From positions 1 to 17,959 of the forward strand of contig JBBAOE010000037.1 in assembly GCA_040401595.1 (NCBI GenBank): 17,959 nt of DNA. The letters run 5' to 3'. The translations under genes and the position numbers were made by a program. The DNA is from RFPW01 sp040401595 (GTDB lineage: Bacteria > Pseudomonadota > Gammaproteobacteria > Burkholderiales > Burkholderiaceae_E). The notes beneath the pieces were generated by a model. The model saw nothing but the letters and a program-made list of their open reading frames with translations. It was not told the origin of the DNA and searched no databases. Shown one piece after another: positions 7,301-14,425 of the stretch (positions are counted from its first letter, which is position 1; each line of letters begins with the position of its first letter).

Positions 7301-8514
7301 GTGACGCGGCGCACCGAGGCGTTAACCGGGATGACAAAGCGATCCGCCCTCCCTTGCATTTCGCCAGTGACGGTCACATCCTCAAATGCAGTGGTATCAA
7401 ATGCCAACCGACCAGCGCTAGCTGTGTAAGCAACCGTGGGGCCAGCAAACGCACCATTGAATAATGCCTTGCCGCGTATATCTGTGCCGCTGACATTCGA
7501 CCCAATGATACTGGGACGAAGAATGCGGAAATCCAGCGCGAGGTCATCAAAGCCGCCTTCGCCCAAATCGGCGACGCCAGCGGCATCAACCTCTGCTGCG
7601 GCAGAACGGATGCTCCCACGAATTTTCGCAACGCGGTTGGCGAAAGTTGCCGCCATATCCACCGCGGCAACCGGCGATAACGCCCGCATCAGCAAGCTGT
7701 CGGCTAAGATTTTGGAAGGCGCGGCAGTGCCCTTCAACGCAAACGTCCCTTCACGCCCCGTCAGCGCAAGATCCGCAATCTTCTCAGACGCCAATTGCGC
7801 TGTCAACGCGCCATCCCATTTACGCCAGTCACCGCGACCGCTTAAATTAGCCTTCATCGAAACTTCACGGCCCGCCAGTCCAGCTAATAGGCCCTTGGCA
7901 GGTGCGTGCAACTTCACATCGACATCAAAGCGATTGTTTTCGGGCACTGCATCGAGTTTCAAAACGATGCGGTCACCGCTTAAGCTGCCTGCGGTCGCGT
8001 CGATAATCGCGCGCCTGTCGGCAATCTGCACTTTGCCAGACAATGAGGCGACTTGTTCCTCACCCGTAACGGCCTTGGCAAAGAAGATGCGATCTATCTG
8101 CAGCCGTTCGATGTGCATATCGATGTCAGGAAGCAGCGGGTCGCCACGGTCGGGAACCGCCCGAAACGCCGGCAACCGCGATATGTTCAGCTCATGCGCC
8201 GTCAGGGCGTGGATTGCAATACCCCGGTAAAAATAGGACAAAGGGTTCCAGTCCAGTCGGATTTCGGGCACGCGCGCAAATTCGCCCTTGGGGTCACGAA
8301 AGCGGACATCGGACAGCGTCGCGTCGCCATAAATCGACCCGTCAATTTTCCCGATGCGGATATTCAGGCCATTTTCAAATTCAAAAGCCGCAATCTGCCT
8401 TGCGGCAAAATTCCGTCCGGAGGAGCTGTCGAGCCAAACCATACTGCCCACCAATAGGACCAGCAGCAGCGCCGTGACGGCCGCTACACCAATGGCAATC
8501 CGACGCCACGCCAT
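4354..8514 (-). CDS. tamB: Translocation and assembly module protein TamB
   Basis: This is a 1386-residue AsmA-like, DUF490-family protein. TamB is anchored in the inner membrane and spans the periplasm as a long beta-rich groove. It works with TamA in outer-membrane protein insertion and, in current models, in phospholipid transport to the outer membrane. A single N-terminal membrane segment lies at about residues 6-28, followed by over a thousand residues of repetitive, beta-strand-like sequence. The C-terminal DUF490 region is typical, with ASEVDGTTVRVNIAGTGQNP, then MPQDEIMARILFG and a final IRYKKDY. The size is normal for the family. The start ATG overlaps the tamA stop by one base (TAATG), and the stop overlaps the lipoprotein start by one base, so the three genes form a tight operon. 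Large open frames on the opposite strand are shadows. Confidence 0.96.
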   Translation of the reverse strand: MAWRRIAIGVAAVTALLLVLLVGSMVWLDSSSGRNFAARQIAAFEFENGLNIRIGKIDGSIYGDATLSDVRFRDPKGEFARVPEIRLDWNPLSYFYRGIAIHALTAHELNISRLPAFRAVPDRGDPLLPDIDMHIERLQIDRIFFAKAVTGEEQVASLSGKVQIADRRAIIDATAGSLSGDRIVLKLDAVPENNRFDVDVKLHAPAKGLLAGLAGREVSMKANLSGRGDWRKWDGALTAQLASEKIADLALTGREGTFALKGTAAPSKILADSLLMRALSPVAAVDMAATFANRVAKIRGSIRSAAAEVDAAGVADLGEGGFDDLALDFRILRPSIIGSNVSGTDIRGKALFNGAFAGPTVAYTASAGRLAFDTTAFEDVTVTGEMQGRADRFVIPVNASVRRVTGINQIAGGLLTKLRVNGDIAIADGRLLSDNLKIRSDRINAKALLVGDVDKGVYTTALNGKLDGFQVNSVGLFNVVADVDIETKRSGGYALVGTVKARSTRLFSEGFQKFLGGQMFVNAGIRYGKNGTLQITRASLVSPLFRLSSGSGTFVTQGGRIVFNGQGYSNQYGPMLVGMTGTFDRPEYRITATNPGFGIGMSNVVGVVTRSPRGYAVAMTGSTDYGPISGDVDVLAGDGTLTMDILRGNFAGIDVTGRIRQVASGPFVGTLTAAGSGFDGTIALSAQGAFQRAIIDATAFNATLSGVQKIAIGRGMMNADIILFDSPQVIADVQVENAVMNDIAIAAARTKVNYRAGSGTAQILAEGRSEVPFRFAANADFTPQLWRIAAKGRANGVNFATNNAMRIVPRRSSYDILPSDINVADGTLRIAGSYGDALVLQSRIDKVDIAVLDPFLPGLGLGGRASGSLDWSQASLSAFPNADVRLEINRFVRVNLGSRSQPVDISMVGRLLPTGGNARAIIRRRGAAVGRLQINLTPLPPGNARWTERLLAAPLSGGVRYNGPADTLFSLAGLADQSLTGNIGVAADFTGRAQTPILTGVVRANDLVYENDSYGTRLTDLRVRGVFTNDQLEVTELSAKAGNGAVTGKGIVSLSAAKGFPVQLSLDLDRARVARSELISTTATGQVSVTKTPDGEALVSGTLRLPETRFKIIRQGAAKVATLTGVRRKAPTSRVRVSGDADAISSLPSNWKLDIRLEAPDELYVSGMGLESEWGANLRITGTSDAPLISGDMQLVRGTLGFAGRSFALETGRISFSGGPASNPSIRVTAASEVDGTTVRVNIAGTGQNPAISFSSIPAMPQDEIMARILFGNSIAELSAIQAVQLAGSLNSLRGGSGGLNPLGVLQSATGLDRLRLLNADANNGREMAVAFGQYITNDVYVEIVTDARGYTATQLEISLTRALSVLSQIGTSGTSNINIRYKKDY

Positions 8515-10703
8515 TAAAATGCCTGCCCAATGGACACGTACACACTAAAACGGGAGTCACCAGGACGTCGGTTCAACGGCGTTGCGAGGTCAAGCCGGAT
8601 GGGACCAAAATTGGTGTAGAAGCGGCCACCAATGCCAACGCCCACGCGCCAGTCATCAAATTTGGGGATGCTAGATTCATAAGCTTGCCCCGCATCGACA
8701 AAGCCGACAACGCCGAAATTGCCAAAGCGATAGCGCCCCTCCAGCGCAATTTCGTTCACACTTCGGCCACCGATGGGATCATACTTCGGGTCCAAGGGGC
8801 CGAGCCGTTGATACCCAAAACCCCGGACAGAGCCGCCACCACCGCCGTAGAATCGGCGCGACGGTGCGAGATTATCCCGCGATATGCCCGCTATGGTTCC
8901 TACGCGCGCGCGAGCCGCCACCACGATATTGTCCTGCACTGGATAATAATAAGATCCATCCAATATGGCGCGTGCATAAATCTGTTTGCCCGTACCTAAA
9001 GATGCCTCAGGCGAGACCCGCAAATTGACGCGATAACCCCGCACGGGATCAAGCAGATCATTCGATCGGTCAAAACCGACCTGAACTGGCAAAGCGCCGA
9101 CATAATAAACACGCCGGTCGCGCGCACCCCGCGCCAATTCAAACGCATCCTCAGACGTCCCCAGGATTTCGGCACCCATCGACCACGTGAACTTCTTTTG
9201 CCAGATTGGGGTCGAGACCAACGCCATCGTCATTGCTAGCCGTCCGGTATACGCCTCAAACGCATCAAAATTGCTGTGCAGTGCCGACAAGGATATCTCA
9301 ATATTGCGGTCACGCCGTCCGGCATTGGCGCGGTCAAAGGCGATGCTAGCTGCCTGCTCTTTCGTGCCAAGCAATGCTGCCACCCGTAATGCGCCTTCGG
9401 GGGGAAACAGGTTGCGGTGCGTCCAACTGCCCTCTGCGCGAAAGCCTTGCCCCGTCCCATAGCCCGCACTTGCCGCCAAGCTGCGCGGCGGTGCGGCCTC
9501 TTGGCGGACCCGCAAATCGGCATAAGGCGTTCCGTCCGGTGCCACGCCTTCGCCCGGAACAGCTTCGACCGAAACAGTAGACAGCAATCCTGTGGCGATT
9601 AAGGCGGCGCGCAGGTCATCCACTTTGCGGCTGTCGTAGAGATCGCCCGTCTTAAAGCGCCGCAATATTGCGACATGGCTCGCGTCAAATGTTGCGGTGC
9701 CTTCGGTGCGCAATTGCCCGAAATAGCTGCGTGCGCCTGGGTCAACAGGCAAAGTATAATCGCCCATTCCCGTGCCGCTATCCAACAAAATGTCGCGCTG
9801 GCCGACATTGGCGAAAGGATAGCCATTTTGCGGTAATTGGACGGAAAGCTTAGCTTCGGCAGCCAATATCACATCGGCAACGATTGCTTCACCCGTTTTA
9901 GGTGCAAAGTAACCGCTGATAAGATCCGCCGGCTGCACCGCGGGGGCTGCAAATGCGATCTGCCCCAGATAATAACGGCGGCCAGGCAGAACCGTCAGGA
10001 CGACATTGACCGGCCCACCTTGCGTTGCCGATGTTTCGATCTTCACCTGAACATCGGCATCAAAAAAGCCTTGCCCGTTCAAAATGTCTAGCAACAATTG
10101 CCGATCGGCACGCGCACGTTGGCCAATCTCGGCGCGGCTATCTGCGCGGCCGCCTTTCTCCTTTAGCGACGAAAGATCATAGAAGCGCGACCGGACATCA
10201 TTCCAGGCCGCCGCCTCAACCGCAATGCCATCGGCGTCTTTGGCCAGTTCTGCCGTTGCGGCCGCATCCAAGCCGTCCATGCGCAGGATGTAGCGCACGG
10301 CGCCCACCTCACGTTCAGCGGCCTGCGTGGGTTCAGGCGGGGGTTCGGTATCAAAATTTTCGATCGGCGGCAAAGGATCGTCCAACTGCAGGTCGGTCAC
10401 CGGCGGATCGGGCAGTAATTTCACCGCATCATTATCTTGCACCGTTGATATCGCCGGGTCGGCAGGGTTCTGCCCCGTCCGCTGTGCAACAGAGCCATCT
10501 GCTGCACGATTTTCCTGATCGGCCTGCCAAGCTTCGATGCTTTCCAATGGGGCATCGTCGAGCGACGGAATGGCCCCGTTAAACTCCGTGTCCGTTATGA
10601 CAGGCGCACGCGGACCCGTTGCAGGCGGCTCAACCGCCGGATTTTGGGCAAGCAACGGCGCCGCTGCGCTACTCAAGTATAAAATGGCAATTGTTTGGAT
10701 CAA
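8514..10703 (-). CDS. tamA: TamA/BamA-family outer-membrane protein (POTRA + Omp85 barrel)
   Basis: TamA is an Omp85 barrel in the outer membrane with periplasmic POTRA domains that dock TamB. Counted from the TTG at 10703 it has about 729 residues: a hydrophobic signal peptide ending near APLLA-Q (residue 19), an unusual linker of about 110 residues rich in Asp, Glu and Pro, POTRA domains from about residue 135 (VRYILRMDGL), and a 16-strand-type barrel. The barrel has the family RGF lid motif (GGSVRGFGYQ) and a C-terminal beta-signal ending in phenylalanine (SVYVSIGQAF). No ATG or GTG lies in frame before the signal peptide; the candidates are TTG codons at 10703, 10739 and up to 10805. I chose 10703 because GGGGGA precedes it by 7 bases, but 10739 would give a better charged N-terminus (MHKG). 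It overlaps tamB by one base. Confidence 0.93.
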   Translation of the reverse strand: MIQTIAILYLSSAAAPLLAQNPAVEPPATGPRAPVITDTEFNGAIPSLDDAPLESIEAWQADQENRAADGSVAQRTGQNPADPAISTVQDNDAVKLLPDPPVTDLQLDDPLPPIENFDTEPPPEPTQAAEREVGAVRYILRMDGLDAAATAELAKDADGIAVEAAAWNDVRSRFYDLSSLKEKGGRADSRAEIGQRARADRQLLLDILNGQGFFDADVQVKIETSATQGGPVNVVLTVLPGRRYYLGQIAFAAPAVQPADLISGYFAPKTGEAIVADVILAAEAKLSVQLPQNGYPFANVGQRDILLDSGTGMGDYTLPVDPGARSYFGQLRTEGTATFDASHVAILRRFKTGDLYDSRKVDDLRAALIATGLLSTVSVEAVPGEGVAPDGTPYADLRVRQEAAPPRSLAASAGYGTGQGFRAEGSWTHRNLFPPEGALRVAALLGTKEQAASIAFDRANAGRRDRNIEISLSALHSNFDAFEAYTGRLAMTMALVSTPIWQKKFTWSMGAEILGTSEDAFELARGARDRRVYYVGALPVQVGFDRSNDLLDPVRGYRVNLRVSPEASLGTGKQIYARAILDGSYYYPVQDNIVVAARARVGTIAGISRDNLAPSRRFYGGGGGSVRGFGYQRLGPLDPKYDPIGGRSVNEIALEGRYRFGNFGVVGFVDAGQAYESSIPKFDDWRVGVGIGGRFYTNFGPIRLDLATPLNRRPGDSRFSVYVSIGQAF

Positions 10704-10710
10704 ACAGACA

Positions 10711-10716
10711 TCCCCC
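10711..10716 (-). promoter_or_regulatory. Ribosome binding site candidate that sets the tamA TTG start
   Basis: On the - strand GGGGGA lies 7 bases before TTG 10703. GGGGG can pair with the CCUCC of 16S rRNA using one G-U pair. The ATG that directly overlaps it is in another frame and stops after three codons. The alternative start TTG 10739 has only a weak GGA upstream. Confidence 0.4.
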
Positions 10717-10765
10717 GGCCCCAACGACCCCTTATGCAAAAAGGTTCCGCGTGGCCCGGGAACAT

Positions 10766-10793
10766 GCGATAGTGCGAAAGGCAAATGTTGCAA
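10766..10793 (-). promoter_or_regulatory. Candidate tamA promoter
   Basis: On the - strand TTGCAA (10793-10788) and TATCGC (10771-10766) could be a -35 and -10 with a 16-base spacer. A transcript would start near 10759, upstream of the TTG candidates at 10739 and 10703 but downstream of the one at 10805. A 5-bp inverted repeat, GTTCC/GGAAC (10744-10748 and 10759-10763), sits at the expected start site. The match is weak; tamA could also be read through from the tRNA promoter. Confidence 0.3.
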
Positions 10794-10820
10794 ACAAGAA
10801 CGCAACGCCGGTTAGAAAAG

Positions 10821-10907
10821 TGGTGCCCGGAAGAGGACTCGAACCTCCACGCCGTTGCCAGCGCCAGCACCTGAAGCTGGTGCGTCTACCAATTCCGCCA
10901 TCCGGGC
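10821..10907 (-). tRNA. tRNA-Leu (anticodon CAG), CCA encoded
   Basis: On the - strand the sequence folds as a class II tRNA. The acceptor stem is GCCCGGA (10907-10901) with TCCGGGC, then discriminator A and encoded CCA (10823-10821). The D arm contains GGAATTGGTAGA. The anticodon stem CCAGC/GCTGG encloses loop TTCAGGT, with anticodon CAG at 10873-10871. A long variable arm and a T arm with GTTCGAGTC follow. It reads CUG, the main leucine codon in G+C-rich genomes. It lies just upstream of tamA on the same strand. Confidence 0.96.
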
Positions 10908-10948
10908 ACGAGACACGCAGGTTTTTCCGCATATCGGGTAGGCGCGCT

Positions 10949-10976
10949 CCTTTAAGCGATCAGGTGATATTGTCAA
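10949..10976 (-). promoter_or_regulatory. Promoter of tRNA-Leu(CAG)
   Basis: On the - strand a perfect -35 hexamer TTGACA (10976-10971) is followed after 16 bases by TAAAGG (10954-10949). The -10 is weak, matching consensus at three positions. The predicted start is about 35 bases before the mature tRNA, a normal 5' leader for RNase P. Transcription might continue into tamA, as no clear terminator follows the tRNA. Confidence 0.5.
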
Positions 10977-11103
10977 CGTCTGTGCCAGACGCGTGGCGGA
11001 TTAAATGTGGCTGCCGGGCGCGCCAAGCGCAGGTCGGCCTTGAAAGCTGCCTAGCGGTGGTGCAAAGCGCGCGCAGGGTTTCTCGCTGGCTGACGGAGCA
11101 TGT

Positions 11104-12027
11104 ATGCAAGGCAAGTTGATAACGGTTTTTGGTGGCGGCGGATTTTTGGGCCGCTACGTCGCGCAGGCGCTGCTTGGTCAAGGCGCGCGGCTGCGTATTG
11201 CGTGCCGGAACGCCAATAGCGCCAACCATATCAAGCCGCTGGGCAATTTGGGGCAAGTGCAATTGTTGGAGGCCGACATCCGCAAGCCCGCCAGCGTAAA
11301 GCGCGCGGTGATGGATGCTGATGCTGTGGTCAATCTCGTCGGCAGCTTTGCCGATATGGATGCCGTTCAGAATATTGGCGCTGGCATCGTAGCACAGGCC
11401 GCTGCAGATGCTGGTGCTGGCGCGTTGGTCCACATCTCCGCGATTGGCGCGGACGCGCAGAGCGACGCGCAATATGGCCAAAGCAAAGCAGGCGGTGAGG
11501 CGGCGGTTCGTGCTGCGTTTCCATCGGCTGTTATCTTGCGTCCGTCGATTGTGTTTGGCCGAGAAGACCAATTTATCAACCGCTTTGCAGGACTGATCCG
11601 CATGCTGCCGGTCGTTCCGATTATTGGTGCGGCCACGAAGTTCCAGCCTGTATTTACTGGTGACGTTGCCCGGGCTGTTGCTGCTGCTTTGGTGCATCAG
11701 GATGGCCGCGTGCTTGAGCTTGGCGGGCCGGAGATATTCTCGATGATGGAACTGAACCGCTGGATCGCCAAAGCGATTGGCCGGGACCCCCTGTTTATTG
11801 AAGTTCCTGATATTGCCGCAAAGATGCTCGCCAAGGGCACAGGCTGGATGCCCGGTGCGCCGATTACCGCTGACCAGTTTAAGATGCTTGGCCGTGACAA
11901 TGTGGTGACGGGTACCGACGGGTTGGCGGCCTATGGCATTGTGCCGACGCCATTGGATGTCATTGCCGCCGATTGGTTGCACATTTACCGCAAGCATGGC
12001 CGCTTTGGCAGCAGTCCCAAAGCATGA
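11104..12027 (+). CDS. Complex I NDUFA9-like NAD(P)-binding protein (atypical SDR)
   Basis: This 307-residue protein has an extended/atypical short-chain dehydrogenase fold. The Rossmann glycine motif GGGGFLGR (10-17) is right at the N-terminus, and an acidic residue follows strand 3 (LLEADI). HISAIGA (110-116) and a YxxxK pair (Tyr124, Lys128 in YGQSKAGGE) also fit. The LRPSIVFGREDQFINRFA stretch is typical of the NDUFA9 branch, whose mitochondrial members are accessory subunits of NADH dehydrogenase. The bacterial role is less clear: complex I assembly or NADPH binding, or reduction of a quinone or lipid-like substrate. ACGGAG at 11093-11098 supports the ATG at 11104. An out-of-frame ATG lies at 11100. 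The stop overlaps the uppP start (ATGA), so the two are translationally coupled. Confidence 0.9.
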   Translation: MQGKLITVFGGGGFLGRYVAQALLGQGARLRIACRNANSANHIKPLGNLGQVQLLEADIRKPASVKRAVMDADAVVNLVGSFADMDAVQNIGAGIVAQAAADAGAGALVHISAIGADAQSDAQYGQSKAGGEAAVRAAFPSAVILRPSIVFGREDQFINRFAGLIRMLPVVPIIGAATKFQPVFTGDVARAVAAALVHQDGRVLELGGPEIFSMMELNRWIAKAIGRDPLFIEVPDIAAKMLAKGTGWMPGAPITADQFKMLGRDNVVTGTDGLAAYGIVPTPLDVIAADWLHIYRKHGRFGSSPKA

Positions 12028-12824
12028 GCGATACGATGATCGCTTTGCTCCTCGGCTTTATTGAGGGGCTAACAGAATTTTTGCCGGTATCATCGACGGG
12101 GCATCTTATCTTGGCGGGCGAGCTTGTCGGCTTTACCGACAATAGCTCAGTCGCCTTTAAAATTGCCATTCAGCTCGGCGCGATTTTAGCGGTTTTATTG
12201 GTATATTGGCGGCCATTTTGGGCGGTTGGCACGGGGTTGCTGCAGCGGAAGGCTGGCCCCGTCGCGTTCACGCGCAATATCCTATTGGGCTTTGCCCCTG
12301 CTTTGGTGATTGGTGTCGTGGCATATGATGCCATTCGCGCCGCAATGCAGACACCGGAGATTGTTGCCATCGCGCTTATTGTTGGCGGCATCGTCATATT
12401 GTTGTTGGAGCGCGTGGTGAAGACCGTGCGTTTCCATGCGGTTGAGGAAATTCCCTTTGGCACGGCTTTGGCGATTGGCCTTGTCCAATGCACGGCGATG
12501 TTGCCGGGCGTGAGCCGTTCCGGCGCGACGATCATGGGCGGACTGATGATGGGCGTGGAGCGCAAGACGGCGGCGGAGTTTTCCTTCTTCTTGGCGGTGC
12601 CCACGATGATGGCGGCCACGGCATATGCTTTATGGAAAGACCGGGCGCTTTTGAACGCGGATGATTTGGGGATGATCGCGATTGGCTTCACTATGGCGTT
12701 TCTGGTGGCGGTTGTTGTCGTGAAAGCCTTTGTCGCCATTGTCGGCAAATATGGTTTTGCCCCTTTTGCTTATTACCGAATCATCGCGGGATCAGCGGCG
12801 TTGATATGGCTTTATCTGCGATAA
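12024..12824 (+). CDS. uppP: Undecaprenyl-diphosphatase UppP/BacA
   Basis: This encodes a 266-residue polytopic membrane enzyme that removes one phosphate from undecaprenyl diphosphate. That recycles the lipid carrier for peptidoglycan and other cell-wall polymers, and high levels confer bacitracin resistance. The first helix carries the catalytic EGLTEFLPVSSTGH motif (Glu14, Glu18, Ser23, His27). The second signature PGVSRSG lies at 161-167, with Arg165. Several strongly hydrophobic helices fill the rest, and the length is normal. The start at 12024 overlaps the previous stop as ATGA. A longer frame beginning at 11973 would run into the upstream gene and add 17 residues foreign to the family, so I reject it. 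No clear terminator follows; the next 158 bases are AT-rich. Confidence 0.97.
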   Translation: MSDTMIALLLGFIEGLTEFLPVSSTGHLILAGELVGFTDNSSVAFKIAIQLGAILAVLLVYWRPFWAVGTGLLQRKAGPVAFTRNILLGFAPALVIGVVAYDAIRAAMQTPEIVAIALIVGGIVILLLERVVKTVRFHAVEEIPFGTALAIGLVQCTAMLPGVSRSGATIMGGLMMGVERKTAAEFSFFLAVPTMMAATAYALWKDRALLNADDLGMIAIGFTMAFLVAVVVVKAFVAIVGKYGFAPFAYYRIIAGSAALIWLYLR

Positions 12825-12871
12825 GTTACGATTCGGACCTTTTAATGTGAAATTATATTGCGCAACCTTAA

Positions 12872-12922
12872 ACTATAGTCTCAAAAAAACTAATTTAGTC
12901 AATAAAGCTGCCCTATTATAGG
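12872..12922. promoter_or_regulatory. AT-rich gltD upstream region with three short palindromes
   Basis: The gap between uppP and gltD (12825-12982) is clearly AT-rich. Three short perfect inverted repeats fall within 51 bases: ACTATAGT (12872-12879), ACTAATTTAGT (12889-12899) and CCTATTATAGG (12912-12922). A possible promoter is TTTAGT (12894-12899) with TTATAG (12916-12921) at 16-base spacing, so the last two palindromes coincide with its -35 and -10. No sigma-54 -24/-12 element was seen by eye. Confidence 0.4.
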
Positions 12923-12970
12923 ATTTCTGCGTGACAGCATGTGTTTGCCACGTTACGCGCAGCGCTTCTG

Positions 12971-12976
12971 AAGGAG
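12971..12976 (+). promoter_or_regulatory. Ribosome binding site that sets the gltD start
   Basis: AAGGAG lies exactly 6 bases before GTG 12983. The in-frame ATG at 12941 has no Shine-Dalgarno. This favours the GTG, which also gives a family-like N-terminus (MAKDPMLKF). Confidence 0.75.
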
Positions 12977-12982
12977 CGTGTT

Positions 12983-14425
12983 GTGGCAAAAGATCCAATG
13001 CTAAAATTTATCTCAAAGCCGCAGGCTTATCCGCATAAGCGGGAAGCCGAACTGCGCGCGGAGGATTTTGCCGAAATCGCGGATCGTTACGCGCCGGCCG
13101 CAGCAGCGGATCAGGCGTCGCGTTGTTCGCAATGCGGCGTGCCCTATTGTTCGGTCCATTGCCCGTTGCACAATCATATTCCCGATTGGTTGCGCCTTAC
13201 CGCCGAAGGGCGTTTGCGCGAAGCCTATGAGATGTCCAACCTGACCAGCACCATGCCCGAGATCTGCGGCCGTATTTGCCCGCAGGATCGTTTGTGCGAG
13301 GGCAATTGCGTTATTGAATTTTCGGGTCATGACGCCGTCACCATTGGCTCGGTGGAAAAATATATCACCGATACTGCATGGGAGCAGGGCTGGGTTGAAC
13401 CCGTCGAGGTCGGCCCATCGCGCGGCCAGTCGGTGGGCATCATCGGCGGCGGCCCCGGCGGACTGACAACAGCAGAATATCTCCGCGTCGCGGGTTATGA
13501 CGTCCATGTTTACGACCGCTATGACCGCATGGGCGGATTGCTGACCTATGGCATCCCGGGTTTCAAGTTGGAAAAAGACATTGTCATGCGCCGTATCAAA
13601 CGGCTTGAGGATGCGGGCATCCATTTTCACGCCAATTTCGAAGTAGGCCGCGATGCATCGCTGGATGATTTGCGCGCCAAGCATGACGCGGTGTTGATCG
13701 CCACGGGCGTGTATAAAGCGCGCGAAATTACGACGCCGGGCATCGGGCTGGAGGGCATAATCCCGGCGTTGGATTATCTCACCACATCCAACCGCAAGGG
13801 CTTTGGCGATGCGGTGCCCGCATTTGAAAACGGCGCGATGAATGCGCATGGCAAGGATGTCGTCGTGATAGGCGGCGGCGATACCGCGATGGATTGTGTC
13901 CGCACCGCCATTCGCCAAGGCGCAAAATCCGTGAAGTGCCTCTACCGCCGAGACCGCGAGAATATGCCGGGTTCGCAACGCGAAGTGACCAATGCGGAAG
14001 AAGAAGGTGTCGAGTTCGTCTGGCTATCCGGTCCCAAGGGCTTTGACGGCGATAGCAAAGTCGAACGCGTCCATGTCGCAAAAATGCGGCTTGCCGCCCC
14101 TGATGCCTCTGGCCGCCGTACACCGGAAAATGACCCCGAGGGCGACTTCACGCTGAACGCCGACATGGTGATTACGGCACTCGGCTTCGAAGCCGAAGAC
14201 CTGCCCGTTTTGTTCAACGCACCTGACCTTAACGTCACCCGCTGGGGTACCGTACGTGTTGATCACACGACGCAGATGACGAACCTCGACGGGGTGTTCG
14301 CTATTGGCGACATCGTGCGTGGCGCAAGCCTTGTCGTCTGGGCAATCCGCGACGGGCGGGATGTCACGCAGCATATGCACACTTATCTAAAATCGAAAGC
14401 ACGCCGCGAAAAGGTTGCAGCATGA
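12983..14425 (+). CDS. gltD: Glutamate synthase (NADPH) small subunit
   Basis: This 480-residue subunit takes electrons from NADPH and passes them through FAD and iron-sulfur clusters to the large subunit. The N-terminal iron-sulfur domain has two four-cysteine groups: Cys48, 51, 56, 60 (CSQCGVPYCSVHCP) and Cys95, 99, 105, 109 (CGRICPQDRLCEGNC). The FAD motif is GGGPGG (155-160), the NADPH motif is GGGDTA (296-301), and the FAD end motif is LDGVFAIGDIVRG near the C-terminus. I start at GTG 12983 because of the AAGGAG before it; an ATG at 12941 would add 14 residues and lacks a ribosome binding site. The stop overlaps the gltB start as ATGA, so the subunits are translationally coupled. The order is gltD then gltB, the reverse of Escherichia coli. 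Confidence 0.96.
   Translation: MAKDPMLKFISKPQAYPHKREAELRAEDFAEIADRYAPAAAADQASRCSQCGVPYCSVHCPLHNHIPDWLRLTAEGRLREAYEMSNLTSTMPEICGRICPQDRLCEGNCVIEFSGHDAVTIGSVEKYITDTAWEQGWVEPVEVGPSRGQSVGIIGGGPGGLTTAEYLRVAGYDVHVYDRYDRMGGLLTYGIPGFKLEKDIVMRRIKRLEDAGIHFHANFEVGRDASLDDLRAKHDAVLIATGVYKAREITTPGIGLEGIIPALDYLTTSNRKGFGDAVPAFENGAMNAHGKDVVVIGGGDTAMDCVRTAIRQGAKSVKCLYRRDRENMPGSQREVTNAEEEGVEFVWLSGPKGFDGDSKVERVHVAKMRLAAPDASGRRTPENDPEGDFTLNADMVITALGFEAEDLPVLFNAPDLNVTRWGTVRVDHTTQMTNLDGVFAIGDIVRGASLVVWAIRDGRDVTQHMHTYLKSKARREKVAA

Noticed and set aside
7436..8230. 264-codon + strand frame inside tamB (and a 250-codon one at 4673-5425)
   Set aside because: The low-complexity Ser/Ala/Pro/Arg-rich translations match the reverse complement of beta-rich TamB; there is no domain or ribosome binding site.
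10960..11997. 345-codon open frame on the - strand opposite the NDUFA9-like gene
   Set aside because: It lies entirely opposite and upstream of a clear Rossmann-fold gene, shows no recognisable domain and overlaps the tRNA promoter. It is a G+C-driven shadow frame.
11973..12023. Upstream ATG extension of uppP
   Set aside because: It would add 17 residues encoded inside the upstream gene and foreign to UppP; the ATGA overlap at 12024 is the natural start.
13013..13978. 321-codon - strand frame opposite gltD
   Set aside because: gltD has all its cofactor motifs intact across this interval; the antisense translation has no family features.
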